Below are positions 37,877-46,870 of a stretch of DNA of 64,000 bases, in pieces (position 1 is the stretch's first letter; each line of letters starts with the position of its first letter). The notes below the pieces were generated by a model. The model worked only from the letters and a program-made list of their open reading frames with translations. It ran no database searches and was not told where the DNA came from. The position numbers and the translations under genes are program-made. Origin of the DNA: Actinoplanes sp. NBC_00393. Its GTDB lineage: Bacteria > Actinomycetota > Actinomycetes > Mycobacteriales > Micromonosporaceae. The DNA is taken from NCBI RefSeq assembly GCF_036053395.1, contig NZ_CP107942.1, positions 772,501 to 836,500 of the forward strand. The letters are read 5' to 3'.

Positions 37877-40573
37877 ATGAGCATCGAGATCAACGGCGCT
37901 GCCCATGAGCGGGCGCCGCGGCCCGGGCAGTGCCTGCGCACCTACCTGCGGGAAGAGGGCTGCTTCGGGGTCAAGAAGGGCTGCGACACCGGCGACTGCG
38001 GCGCCTGCACCGTGCACATCGATGGCAAGCCGGTGCATTCCTGCGTCTATCCGGCATTCCGCGCACAGGGGCGCAGCGTCACCACGATCGAGGGCCTGGC
38101 CGGCCCTGCGGACCTGCATCCCATGCAGCAATGTTTCCTGGACGCGCAAGGATTCCAGTGCGGCTTCTGCACAGCCGGCATGATCATGACCGCGGCGGCA
38201 CTCTCTGCAGGCCAGCGCGAGGATCTGCCCCGCGCTCTCAAGGGTAACCTCTGCAGATGTACGGGCTACCGCGCCATAACCGACGCCATAACCGCCCGGC
38301 CGCCCGCCGCAGTCGATCCGGCTCCGGGCGCCGCCGTAGGTGCGAGTCTCGGCGCCCCGGCCGGCCCGCAGGTGGTGACCGGCGCCGCGCGCTACACGTT
38401 CGACCTGGACGTACCCGGCGTGCTGCACCTCAAGGTCCTCCGCTCACCGCACCCGCACGCCCGGATCATCTCGGTCGACACCTCGGAAGCGCTCGCCGTC
38501 CCCGGCGTCGAGTTGGTGCTCACCCACAAGGACGCGCCGGACCAGCTCTTCTCCACAGCCCAGCACGAGCGAGAGGCCGAAGATCCGTACGACACGCGCG
38601 TCCTCGACGAGGTCGTCCGCTTCGTGGGCCAGCGGGTAGCCGCGGTGGTCGCCACCTCCGAGGCCGCGGCGGAGGAGGGTTGCCGTCGCCTGCAGGTCAC
38701 CTACGAGATCCTGCCGGCAGTGATCGACCCCGAGGCCGCCCTCCGTCCGGACGCCCCGATCCTGCATCCGTCAACACCGTCCATCCCCTGCACCGACTCC
38801 ACCTCTCCGGACTCTCCCGCCGTCCCTGCCCACGCGTCCTCCGCCGCCCCTGTCGATGTGGCCCCGGCCGCCTCCGCCGACGTGTCCCCGGTCGCCCCTT
38901 CCCGTGCGCAGTCCAATGTCGTTGCTGAGCTGCATGCCTCGCTCGGCGACGTCGACGCCGGCTTTGCGGCCGCCGATGTCGTATATGAGGAGACATTTCG
39001 CACCGCCCGCGTCCAGCACGCCAGCCTCGAGACCCACGGCGCGGTCGGCTGGCTCGACGAAGGCGGTCGCCTGGTCATCCGGAGCAGCACGCAGACCCCC
39101 TTCCTGACCCGGCGACTCGTAGCGCGGCTCTACGATCTGCCCACCGACCGGGTCCGGGTGATCGCCGGCCGGGTCGGCGGCGGCTTCGGCGGCAAGCAGG
39201 AGATGCTGGTCGAGGACCTGGTGGCGCTCGCCGTGCTGCGGACCGGGCGGCCGGTGCGCTGGGAGTTCACCCGGGCCGAACAGTTCATCGGCGCCACCAC
39301 GCGGCACCCGTTCGTCGTGACGCTCAAGGCCGGCGCCCGGCGGGACGGTTCGCTGACGGCCATGCAGCTCGACGTGCTCGTCGACACCGGCGCCTACGGC
39401 AATCATGGCCCGTCCGTCATGCACCACGGCTGCCACGAGTCCCTTGCGGTCTATCGATGCGCGAACATGCGTACCGATGCTGTGACTGTCTACACCAACA
39501 CCGTGCCTGCCGGCGCCTTCCGTGGCTACGGCCTCGGCCAGGTGACCTTTGCGGTCGAATCGGTGCTCGACGAACTCGCCCGGCGCATCGGCATGGATCC
39601 GGTCACGTTCCGCGAGCTCAACGTGGTCCGCGAAGGCGACGATCTGACCGCTCCCGGCGACCACGTCGACGATCTCGGCATCGCCAGCTACGGCCTCGAC
39701 CAGTGCCTTGACCGGATGCGTGCGGCCGCTGCCACCACCGACGAAGCACCGCCCGGCTGGTTGGTGGGGCAGGGGATGGCCATCGCGATGATCGCCGCAG
39801 GTCCGCCCGGCGGGCACTTCGCCGACGCCACGATCACCCGGCTGCCGGGCGGCTGCTACCAGGTGGATGTCGGGACCGCTGAGTTCGGCAACGGCAGCAC
39901 GACCGTGCACGCGCAGATCGCGGCGGACGAACTGGGCACCACCCCCGACCGGATCGTGATCCGGCAGTCCGACACCGACGTGGTCCGGCACGACACCGGC
40001 GCGTTCGCCTCCACCGGCGTGGTCGTGGCCGGCCAGGCCGTGCTGCGGGCGGCCCGGGCATTGCGCGCCAAGATCGCTGCTGGGGTCGAGGGGCCCTTGT
40101 CCGCGCACGGCTATTTCGACGGAACACCCCGGTCGGTAGCGTTCAACGCGCAGTGGTTCCGGGTGGCGGTCGACCCGGACACCGGCGAGCTCCGCATTCT
40201 CCGCAGCGTGCACAGCGCGGACGCGGGCACCGTGATGAATCCGCTGCAACTGCGCGGCCAGATCGAAGGCGGCGTGGCCCAGGCGCTCGGCGCGACACTG
40301 GCCGAGCACGTCGACATCGACGAGTCCGGGGAGGTGACGACGACGGGCTTCCGGCAGTACCACTTGCCGACGTTCGCGGACGTGCCGCACACCGAGGTGC
40401 ATTTCGCCGACACCTCGGACACGATCGGCCCGCTGGGCGCCAAGTCGATGAGCGAGAGCCCATTCAACCCGGTTTCGCCTGCTCTAGCCAATGCGGTTCG
40501 GGACGCGATCGGCGTACGCCTCACGGTTCTGCCCTTGACCGCTGACCGGATCTGGCAGGCCATGCAGCGTTAG
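37877..40573 (+). CDS. Fused (2Fe-2S) and molybdopterin subunits of a xanthine dehydrogenase-type hydroxylase
   Basis: An 898-residue protein. Residues 1-145 are the Fe-S part: GCDTGDCGACTVHIDGKPVHSC holds the plant-type cluster Cys set, and FQCGFCTAG...NLCRCTGY the second. From about 160 follows the molybdopterin domain with GGGFGGKQEM, GAFRGYGLGQ and the C-terminal GAKSMSESPFNPV with the catalytic Glu. It hydroxylates purines or similar N-heterocycles with water as oxygen donor. An unusual Pro/Ser/Ala-rich insert sits at about 295-355 (PSTPSIPCTDSTSPDSPAVP), probably a loop. ATG 37877 has AGGGAG upstream. Fusion of the two subunits and FAD subunit apart is one of the known arrangements. Confidence 0.93.
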   Translation: MSIEINGAAHERAPRPGQCLRTYLREEGCFGVKKGCDTGDCGACTVHIDGKPVHSCVYPAFRAQGRSVTTIEGLAGPADLHPMQQCFLDAQGFQCGFCTAGMIMTAAALSAGQREDLPRALKGNLCRCTGYRAITDAITARPPAAVDPAPGAAVGASLGAPAGPQVVTGAARYTFDLDVPGVLHLKVLRSPHPHARIISVDTSEALAVPGVELVLTHKDAPDQLFSTAQHEREAEDPYDTRVLDEVVRFVGQRVAAVVATSEAAAEEGCRRLQVTYEILPAVIDPEAALRPDAPILHPSTPSIPCTDSTSPDSPAVPAHASSAAPVDVAPAASADVSPVAPSRAQSNVVAELHASLGDVDAGFAAADVVYEETFRTARVQHASLETHGAVGWLDEGGRLVIRSSTQTPFLTRRLVARLYDLPTDRVRVIAGRVGGGFGGKQEMLVEDLVALAVLRTGRPVRWEFTRAEQFIGATTRHPFVVTLKAGARRDGSLTAMQLDVLVDTGAYGNHGPSVMHHGCHESLAVYRCANMRTDAVTVYTNTVPAGAFRGYGLGQVTFAVESVLDELARRIGMDPVTFRELNVVREGDDLTAPGDHVDDLGIASYGLDQCLDRMRAAAATTDEAPPGWLVGQGMAIAMIAAGPPGGHFADATITRLPGGCYQVDVGTAEFGNGSTTVHAQIAADELGTTPDRIVIRQSDTDVVRHDTGAFASTGVVVAGQAVLRAARALRAKIAAGVEGPLSAHGYFDGTPRSVAFNAQWFRVAVDPDTGELRILRSVHSADAGTVMNPLQLRGQIEGGVAQALGATLAEHVDIDESGEVTTTGFRQYHLPTFADVPHTEVHFADTSDTIGPLGAKSMSESPFNPVSPALANAVRDAIGVRLTVLPLTADRIWQAMQR

Positions 40574-40917
40574 CGCAGCAGAAGGGTGACCGGCACTGTC
40601 ACTGCTGTAGAAACCAGCAGAATCAGGGCGAACTGCCGTCGCAACGCGACCCGCCGTGCGTCGCGGCGCTTCGCCTTCTCGGCGCGCACCAGCCGCGACG
40701 AGAGGTAGAGGTACGTCCCGACCAGCGTGAACAGCGCCGGAAAGACGAGCAGTGCGCTGATCCATCCGGTTTCGCTGCCGCCACCACAACTCACCACCCG
40801 GCGACCGCTGACGCAGCGGGGCAGGCCGATCTCGTGCACGAGGTCAGCCACCGCCCAGCTGGTGACCGCGACCGCGACGACGCTGACGAGGGCGAACACC
40901 AGCACCGACCGAGCCAT
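40570..40917 (-). CDS. Small two-helix membrane protein of unknown function
   Basis: A 115-residue protein with helices near 3-26, 50-72 and 92-112, and a basic cytoplasmic stretch RAEKAKRRDARR between the last two. A Cys pair (CVSGRRVVSC) lies in the loop outside. The ATG at 40917 has AGGA eight bases upstream. No family is evident to me. It overlaps the end of the xanthine dehydrogenase gene by four bases, tail to tail. Confidence 0.7.
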   Translation of the reverse strand: MARSVLVFALVSVVAVAVTSWAVADLVHEIGLPRCVSGRRVVSCGGGSETGWISALLVFPALFTLVGTYLYLSSRLVRAEKAKRRDARRVALRRQFALILLVSTAVTVPVTLLLR

Positions 40918-40973
40918 GACGATCATCCTGGCCGGTGATCCGCCCTCGGTCCAGGCCGCTATGTTTTCGCGCC

Positions 40974-41025
40974 GGGTTCTGCTTTGCGCATCGGGCTCTG
41001 CTTTGCGCTCCCGGCTCTGCTTCGT
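40974..41025. repeat. 19-bp tandem repeat, about three units
   Basis: GGTTCTGCTTTGCGC and close variants follow each other with a period of about 19 bp in the gap between the small membrane protein and the AraC gene. Confidence 0.65.
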
Positions 41026-41034
41026 CCTTCGCGT

Positions 41035-41826
41035 TCAGGCGAATCGGCCCGGGCTCACTCCGAGGATGCGTTTGAAGTGCCGGACCAGGTGCGGCTGGTC
41101 GTAGAACCCGGCGCTGACCGCGACCGACCGCAAAGGCTCCCCGGACAGGATCAGGCGGCGGGCCAGATCCACCCTCCGAGAGATCACATATTGGTGCGGC
41201 GACATGCCGAACTCCCGGCTGAACGAGCGGACCAAATGCGCCGGATCGAAGTGCAGTTCCGCAGCGGCCGACGCCAGCGGAAGACCAGGAACGATGTGCT
41301 CCTCAAGGAGATCCCGAAGCCGGTGCGCCGCGTCCCGCACCGGCGGCGGCGGAACCTGATCACCGAGGTGGGCACGCAGCCGTTCGACGGCGACGGCCAG
41401 CAGTCCCTCGGCGGCCGGTTCGTCACCGGGAGCGCGCAGCGTGCGGTGCAGGCCGGAGATCATCTGATGGAGCTGCCCGTCAGCGACAGCGGGGGAATCG
41501 ACTGCGGTGCCGATCAGGTGGTCGGGAAGGCGGCCCGGCTCGAGATACAGCACACGCTTGCGGAAACCACCGGGCCGGGCCGCCGTGCCGTTGTGCGGAA
41601 CCCGGGGCGGCAACACGGTGACCAACTCTCCGAACGCTCCACGTTCGTGCCGGTCCAGGTCGTACCGAACCGCGCCGTCATCAACCAGCAGGACGGTCCA
41701 GGTGTCATGGGCATGCATCGGGTACGCGTGCTCCCCGAACCGGGCATGCAGAACCTCGGCAACCCCGTCGAGCGGTGGTCGCCAGGCTCGGATCTGCGGC
41801 CCGCCGGGCACGTCAAAATCGTACAA
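41035..41826 (-). CDS. AraC family transcriptional regulator
   Basis: About 263 residues. An N-terminal cupin sensing domain (HARFGEHAYPMHAHDTWTVLLVDDG, AVRYDLDRHERGAF) has metal or ligand His residues, and the C-terminal two helix-turn-helix units are LASAAAELHFDPAHLVRSFSREFGMSPHQY and SGEPLRSVAVSAGFYDQPHLVRHFKRILGVSP. The start is uncertain: TTG 41826 after GGGCAGG leaves 35 bases to the divergent DUF2000 gene; GTG 41871 would overlap it. Probably it regulates the neighbour; its ligand is unknown. Confidence 0.86.
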   Translation of the reverse strand: MYDFDVPGGPQIRAWRPPLDGVAEVLHARFGEHAYPMHAHDTWTVLLVDDGAVRYDLDRHERGAFGELVTVLPPRVPHNGTAARPGGFRKRVLYLEPGRLPDHLIGTAVDSPAVADGQLHQMISGLHRTLRAPGDEPAAEGLLAVAVERLRAHLGDQVPPPPVRDAAHRLRDLLEEHIVPGLPLASAAAELHFDPAHLVRSFSREFGMSPHQYVISRRVDLARRLILSGEPLRSVAVSAGFYDQPHLVRHFKRILGVSPGRFA

Positions 41827-41861
41827 GACCTGCCCGGTACGCCCGGACGACGATGATCCCC

Positions 41862-42284
41862 ATGAGCGCACCGGTACGTTTCCCCACCAAGATCGCCGTC
41901 CTCCTCCGGGACGACCTGCTCGTCTGGCAACGCCTGAACGTCACCGCCTTCCTGGTCAGCGGCCTCGCAACCGCCGCCCCCGAGGTGATCGGCGACCCCT
42001 ACGCGGACGCCGACGACATCACCTACCTGCCGATGTTCCGCCAGCCGGTGCTCGTCTTCGAGGGCAGCAAGGAGTTGCTGACCGCAGCTCACACCCGCGC
42101 CCTGACCCGCGAGGTGCCGATGTCAATCTTCACCTCCGACCTCTTCACCACCGGCCACGACGCCGACAACCGCGCCGCCGTCCGAGCCGTACGAACCGAA
42201 AACCTAGACCTGGTCGGCCTGGCAGTACACGGCCCCCGCAACGCCGTCGACAAGATCTTCAAGGGCGCCACCATGCACCCCTGA
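41862..42284 (+). CDS. DUF2000 family protein
   Basis: A 140-residue soluble protein. FPTKIAVLLRDDLLVWQRLNVTAFLVSGL followed by YLPMFRQPVLVFEGSK and REVPMSIFTSDLFTTGHDADNRAAV is the DUF2000 pattern, an alpha/beta fold related to peptidyl-tRNA hydrolase II-like proteins. Function unknown. It starts at ATG 41862 (or 41853) and is divergent from the AraC gene, a common AraC/target arrangement. Confidence 0.85.
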   Translation: MSAPVRFPTKIAVLLRDDLLVWQRLNVTAFLVSGLATAAPEVIGDPYADADDITYLPMFRQPVLVFEGSKELLTAAHTRALTREVPMSIFTSDLFTTGHDADNRAAVRAVRTENLDLVGLAVHGPRNAVDKIFKGATMHP

Positions 42285-42397
42285 GATGCCTGCGCCAGGC
42301 AGCTCGTCCCGGCCGCGCGCCCGGTCCCGGCCGATCAGCCCGCGTCCGGGCCGAGCGACCGCTTAGCCCCGCGTCGGGACGAGCCACCGCCGGTTCT

Positions 42398-42442
42398 GCC
42401 GTCGCCGTCGCCGTCGCCGTGGCCGTCGCCGTCGCCGTCGCC
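42398..42442. repeat. Hexanucleotide microsatellite (GCCGTC)n
   Basis: Seven to eight GCCGTC units with one GCCGTG, in the 271-base gap after the DUF2000 gene. The rest of the gap shows no gene. Confidence 0.9.
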
Positions 42443-42555
42443 CACTCGGCTCGGTCTGGGCCACCGTCGCGCGGCTGCCCTTGGACCAACTGCCCGCTCG
42501 GCCCCGCTTCAGGATGCGGTCCGCCCGTGGTCTGCGCCGCTGGCGGCCGTGTCGG

Positions 42556-43506
42556 CTAGCGGAAGGTCCAGCGCTGGTTCGAGGCGCCCACGCAGGGTGC
42601 CACGATCACCTCGTTTGCTGGGCGGCCGCCGAAGTTCGGGTCGGTGAGGCAACGTCCGTTCGCGGCGTTCATCAGGCGGCCGTCGTTGTTGAGGGCCCAT
42701 TGGGCGGTGGTCCGGCCGTCGCACCGGATCAGCTCGACGCCGCCGTCACCCTCCATGTATGCGCACAGATCCCCGACCTCCAGCGTGCGGTCAGCGTTCA
42801 GCTGCCACCGCTGTGGGCTGGTGCCGTTGCAGTCGTCGACGTGAACGTCGCTGCCTTCGTTGATGTCGCCGCCGCGCAGATCGAGGCACAACCCGTTGCC
42901 ACTGACCAGCGCCGCCGGCCCGTTCAAAGGCGAAGGAACCAGATCGGCGGGCGGAGCCGGCGCCGCCGTCGTGGTCTTCGTCGCGGTGGGCGGTGCCGCC
43001 GACCGCGACGGCTTGGAATTCCCGGTAGGCGCGTTCGGCAGCGACTTCGAGCCTGCCGGAGGCGTGTCGTCGCTGTCCCCCGAATTTCCGCCGCCGGTGT
43101 CGCCGAGAGCCGCCCCGGCGCCCGGCTCCTCACTCGGCACGGCACTTGCCGGGGCAGGTCCGCTGACCACCGGGAACTGCTGATCGGGCAGCGAGCTGGA
43201 CACCGTAGGCGCGAGCGGCCGCAGAACCGCCCAGCCGGCGACCGCCAGCACCGCCGCAATCCCGGCACCTACGAGGAGCAGCGAACGGCGTCGCCGCCGG
43301 GAGCGGTAAGCGGCTGGCTCCGGCGCGGCCGAAACCACCGGGATCACCTGTGTAGGGATCTCCCGGGTCGGGTCGGCAGGCCAGGTAGCGGCGGATGCGG
43401 GAACCTCGGCACGGTCACCGTCCTGCAACACGAATGGTCGCACCAGCAACGGGTCGAGCCCGTCGCCATCGGTCCTCGCATCGTCGTCCGCTGAGCCTGC
43501 GCTCAC
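42556..43506 (-). CDS. Membrane-anchored ricin-type beta-trefoil lectin protein
   Basis: A 316-residue protein with a cytoplasmic N-terminus of about 70 residues, a basic patch RSRRRRR, one membrane helix (SLLLVGAGIAAVLAVAGWAVL, about 74-95), a Pro/Ser/Thr linker, and a C-terminal beta-trefoil (195-316). The trefoil has the Q-x-W repeats PQRWQLNADRTL, TAQWALNNDGRL and NQRWTFR, plus GLCLDLRGGD. Ricin domains bind sugars, here on the outer face of the membrane. No catalytic domain is present. Start GTG 43506. Confidence 0.87.
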   Translation of the reverse strand: MSAGSADDDARTDGDGLDPLLVRPFVLQDGDRAEVPASAATWPADPTREIPTQVIPVVSAAPEPAAYRSRRRRRSLLLVGAGIAAVLAVAGWAVLRPLAPTVSSSLPDQQFPVVSGPAPASAVPSEEPGAGAALGDTGGGNSGDSDDTPPAGSKSLPNAPTGNSKPSRSAAPPTATKTTTAAPAPPADLVPSPLNGPAALVSGNGLCLDLRGGDINEGSDVHVDDCNGTSPQRWQLNADRTLEVGDLCAYMEGDGGVELIRCDGRTTAQWALNNDGRLMNAANGRCLTDPNFGGRPANEVIVAPCVGASNQRWTFR

Positions 43507-43598
43507 TGACTAAGCCACCCCCCGCTCAGGCACATCGGCCACCCAACTTACCGGGACCCGCCCAATCCTGCGGGGGCCGTTCGGCCGAAGATCAGCCG

Positions 43599-46130
43599 TC
43601 ACCGCTTCCAGAAAGGCACTCGTGGAGGCGTCTCACCACCCTCGGAAGGATCGGCTTCGGTATCGCCGGCGGACTTCACGCCGCTGCCGCTGACCGCTGT
43701 CAGGACGTCCAGGGCGCGCCTCCACTTCTCGTCCAGCGGCGCACTGCCGCGTAGCAGGTCGACGAGCTCGCGCACCTCTGGCAGGCGCCCGTGCACCGTT
43801 TCGAGAAGCACGGCCAGGCGGGTAGCCAGGTCATCGAGAAGGTCACGACGGTCGGCCGCGGGCAGGTCGGTCGCTTCGCGCAGGCGGCTGACCTCTACGG
43901 CGACCAACTCGCGGAACTCGGTGACCTCGCGTGGCTCACCTGAGGCCGAGGCCGGGGACTGCTCCTCCGCGTCATAGAGCGACTCCGGAGCTCCGCCGGA
44001 GCTCAGGAAATCCGGCACGTCGGCTTCGTCGAAGAGCCTCTGACGCCGCTGGATCGAAGACGGAGGAGGCGACGCGAACGGCTGTGGCCCGGACGCGGCT
44101 GAACCTCCGGGCGCTCCAGCACGGCGGGCGCGGACCGGAGCGAACTGCGGCCTGGGCGGCGGAGCCCCGGCAGGAGCGGCGGGTGGCATCGGTGCTGCGG
44201 GGGCGCCAAGGGCGGTGTCCGCCGCCATGCCGAGCCACATCGGGCCCTTGACGGCGGCGCTTCCGGCCGCGGGTGCTTCCCAGCCGGATGGCAGCTCTAC
44301 GGGCTGGGTCACCCGCTTGGTCTTTCCGCCCTCGTTGACGACGCGCTCGTCGACCGCCACGTACGCGGTGAAGCGGCAGAGCACCCCGAAACGCAGCGAG
44401 GTGTCGACGATCTCCCGCTCGGTCGAGCGATCTCCAGCCGCGTACGCATCTTCCAGGTCCCGGATCCGGGCCCGTGCCCACAACGCGGTGATCGCCCGCT
44501 CGGATCGCCTCTGGACCGCAACCGCCGTCCGGAACTCCTGCTCGTCACGGGTTTGGCCGGCGACGATGAGAGAACCGCCGAACGCACCCGTGTACCGACC
44601 TGTAACCACCAACGGAACGCCCGGGTAGAGGCCTGGCAGCCGTGCCGGACTGCGGGTGTCACCGAGCAGAGTGATGCCGTCGCCGGTGACCGACAGCCCG
44701 GTCACGACCGGCGCGCCGATGCGGCGATGGATGTGCTCCATTGCCTCGTCCAGCCGGTCTTCGCTCTCCACGAGCTCGGCTCGGCCGGCGCCGAGTGCTG
44801 CGAGACGGCCCAGGAATCCGGCATTGACCGCTCGGTCGATGCCGACGGTGTGCACCCGTGTCGCACCGATCTGCCCGGACACGGCACGCACGATCTGGTC
44901 CTCGTTCCCGACCTGGCCGTCGGTGACCAGCACTAGCACCCGGTCGCGGCCGGTGCTGTCGGACAGCAGGCCGAGGCCGGTCGTGAGCGGCGAAAGGAGC
45001 TCCGTGCCGCCGCGGGCGTCGGCGCGGGCCAGGTGCTCGACTGCGCGGTAGCGGTTGCGGTCGCTCGCCTCCATCAAACCTTCGGCGAGGCCGTCGGGCC
45101 GTTCCACCTGGTGGTCGAAGGTCAGCACGGCGAACCGGTCGGCGGCGGTCAGGGTGTCGATCACGCGGGCGGCGGCGCGCCGGGCGGCCACCATCTTCCA
45201 GCCGCCCATGCTGCCGGAACGATCCAGTAGTAACACGACGTCCTTGGGCCGTGGGGCAGCCGCGGCCTCCGGCGGGAGCACGACTAGTTGATAGGTGCCC
45301 TGGTCGCCTTCCTCGTCCGGCACGACCACGGCCGTTTCACCACCTGCCGCATACGCCAGCCGCAACACGAAGTCTCGATCCGCGCGCTCACCGGGAGCGA
45401 TCCGCAGCGTTCCGTCGTCGTCGGTGACCGTGTGCAGGCTGGACCGGACCTCGCCCAGGTCGAGGCCGGCCGGGTCCACCTCCACCCCGATCGAGAGCTT
45501 CAGCGGGTTCGGGAAGCCGGGTAGCAGGACTGGCGGGGTGATCCGCGAGGCGTCCGGCACGGCGTCCGTGTCGGGATGCTGGCCGTCCCCCGCATAGGGC
45601 CCTGACAGCGGCACGCCGGGCACATAGCGAGGCGCGACAACCAGGGGGAACCGGAAGGTCGCAGCGCCGTCCTCGTAGGCGAGCGGGCCCACCAGGCGCA
45701 GCCTGACGGTCACACGCTCGCCCGGCAGGATGTTGCCGACCCGCATGGTGAAGACGTCCGGTCGCTCCTCCTCGGCGATTGACGCTCGCTGGCCGGCGGC
45801 GACGGCTCGGTCGTACTCCGCCCGGGCCTCGGCCCGCTCCCGTAGCTCGGCGGCGACGGTCCGGTCGGCCGCGGTCATCGACATGGCTGTGACCGCAGCC
45901 CGATCCGGCAGCGGGAAGATGTAGGTCGCCTCCAGCGCGGAGTCGTGCGTGTTGACGAACTCGGTGGTCAGCTCCGTCCGGACCACCAGCCCGCTGATCT
46001 TCGCCTGGACGTCGAGCCGGTCGAGCGGCAGGTTTCCCCGGTCGGTGAGCAGCGCGCCGAAACCGGAGCCGGGCTGGTCGCGCAGTCGGTCCCGCTCCTG
46101 CGGGCCCATCGGATTGACGGAAATGATCAT
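43599..46130 (-). CDS. VIT and von Willebrand A domain protein
   Basis: An 843-residue soluble protein. Residues 15-150 form the VIT domain (LPLDRLDVQAKISGLVVRTELTTEF, EATYIFPLPDRAAVTAM); a middle beta domain follows; VWA lies at about 290-470 with MIDAS DRSGSMGGWK and the later acidic VLVTDGQVGNE. VIT-VWA proteins resemble inter-alpha-trypsin inhibitor heavy chains; bacterial roles are unclear but include metal-dependent protein binding. Residues 640-740 are Pro/Ala-rich, and the C-terminal 90 are helical. No signal peptide. ATG 46130 overlaps the stop of the MerR-like gene (ATGA), so both are one operon. Confidence 0.9.
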   Translation of the reverse strand: MIISVNPMGPQERDRLRDQPGSGFGALLTDRGNLPLDRLDVQAKISGLVVRTELTTEFVNTHDSALEATYIFPLPDRAAVTAMSMTAADRTVAAELRERAEARAEYDRAVAAGQRASIAEEERPDVFTMRVGNILPGERVTVRLRLVGPLAYEDGAATFRFPLVVAPRYVPGVPLSGPYAGDGQHPDTDAVPDASRITPPVLLPGFPNPLKLSIGVEVDPAGLDLGEVRSSLHTVTDDDGTLRIAPGERADRDFVLRLAYAAGGETAVVVPDEEGDQGTYQLVVLPPEAAAAPRPKDVVLLLDRSGSMGGWKMVAARRAAARVIDTLTAADRFAVLTFDHQVERPDGLAEGLMEASDRNRYRAVEHLARADARGGTELLSPLTTGLGLLSDSTGRDRVLVLVTDGQVGNEDQIVRAVSGQIGATRVHTVGIDRAVNAGFLGRLAALGAGRAELVESEDRLDEAMEHIHRRIGAPVVTGLSVTGDGITLLGDTRSPARLPGLYPGVPLVVTGRYTGAFGGSLIVAGQTRDEQEFRTAVAVQRRSERAITALWARARIRDLEDAYAAGDRSTEREIVDTSLRFGVLCRFTAYVAVDERVVNEGGKTKRVTQPVELPSGWEAPAAGSAAVKGPMWLGMAADTALGAPAAPMPPAAPAGAPPPRPQFAPVRARRAGAPGGSAASGPQPFASPPPSSIQRRQRLFDEADVPDFLSSGGAPESLYDAEEQSPASASGEPREVTEFRELVAVEVSRLREATDLPAADRRDLLDDLATRLAVLLETVHGRLPEVRELVDLLRGSAPLDEKWRRALDVLTAVSGSGVKSAGDTEADPSEGGETPPRVPFWKR

Positions 46131-46708
46131 TCATCTCTCCCATCGGTGAGCCCACGGGACGCGAGCAGATCGAGCAGGGGCTGTGCGGCCGCGGCGATGT
46201 CGCCTCGGTCGACGTGGTCCAGTGCGTTCGGAACGAGCAGGATCACGCCCATGCCGAGGGGCACCCCGGTCAGCGTCAGCCCGGTATCGTCCGGAGCGGA
46301 GAATGCGGCCACCCGCTCCGGCGGCGCCGGGGCGGGGGAGTGTTTCCAGAAATCGGGGCGTGCCGGGCCGTCGACCGATGGCATGTCGGTGAGCAGCAGA
46401 TCCTCCGGCACGCGAGCAGCGGCTGAGAGGGCGTCGTCGGAGGCGCCGGTCAGCTCAACCTGAATCTCGGCCAGAGTCCGTCCGGCTGCCTGCCGGCGCT
46501 TGATCGCGACGAGCTGCAGCAGGTGCCGCGGGCCGTAGAGGGCGACCCGCCCGCGGGTGCCGAGCGGCCGGTCGACCAGGCCGATCGTCGTGTACCACCG
46601 GATCGACCGGCGGTCGGGCAGCTCGCGGACACGGCCGTTGGGCGCTCCGGGGTACTCCGCGGCGAGGGCCGCGTGTACCCGTTCCACCAACTGCTCCATC
46701 GTCCACAT
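46127..46708 (-). CDS. MerR-like regulator with C-terminal effector domain
   Basis: A 193-residue protein. The winged-helix part is VRELPDRRSIRWYTTIGLVDRPL then YGPRHLLQLVAIKRRQAAGRTLAEIQVEL, the MerR pattern with a long first loop. The C-terminal 100 residues form an unclassified, possibly ligand-binding domain. Start ATG 46708 or, with a better spaced GAAGG, ATG 46699. The upstream palindromic pair (46719-46745) is a likely autoregulatory operator that overlaps a TTGACA -35 box. The VIT-VWA gene downstream is co-translated. Confidence 0.82.
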   Translation of the reverse strand: MWTMEQLVERVHAALAAEYPGAPNGRVRELPDRRSIRWYTTIGLVDRPLGTRGRVALYGPRHLLQLVAIKRRQAAGRTLAEIQVELTGASDDALSAAARVPEDLLLTDMPSVDGPARPDFWKHSPAPAPPERVAAFSAPDDTGLTLTGVPLGMGVILLVPNALDHVDRGDIAAAAQPLLDLLASRGLTDGRDE

Positions 46709-46718
46709 GCCTTCGATG

Positions 46719-46745
46719 TTGACACTGTCATGCTGACACTGTCAA
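46719..46745. promoter_or_regulatory. Doubled palindromic operator upstream of the MerR-like gene
   Basis: TGACACTGTCA occurs at 46720-46730 and 46734-46744, spaced by TGC, flanked by T and A; each is a palindrome around the central C. On the minus strand TTGACA forms a -35 box 17 bases before TCAACA. Confidence 0.75.
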
Positions 46746-46815
46746 TGTTGTGGCATGCAGCGAAGCCCGACGGGGGAGAGGCGATGGCTGTCCGGAGTCG
46801 ATGGGGGAAACAGTT

Positions 46816-46851
46816 CTGCCCGCCACCGCGGGCAAGCGCAGTGGCGGGCAG
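46816..46851 (-). terminator. Hairpin downstream of the metallopeptidase gene
   Basis: CTGCCCGCCAC (46816-46826) pairs with GTGGCGGGCAG (46841-46851). Only a weak T-run (GTTTCCCC) follows on the minus strand. Confidence 0.6.
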
Positions 46852-46870
46852 GTGGTTCGGCAGAGCTTTC

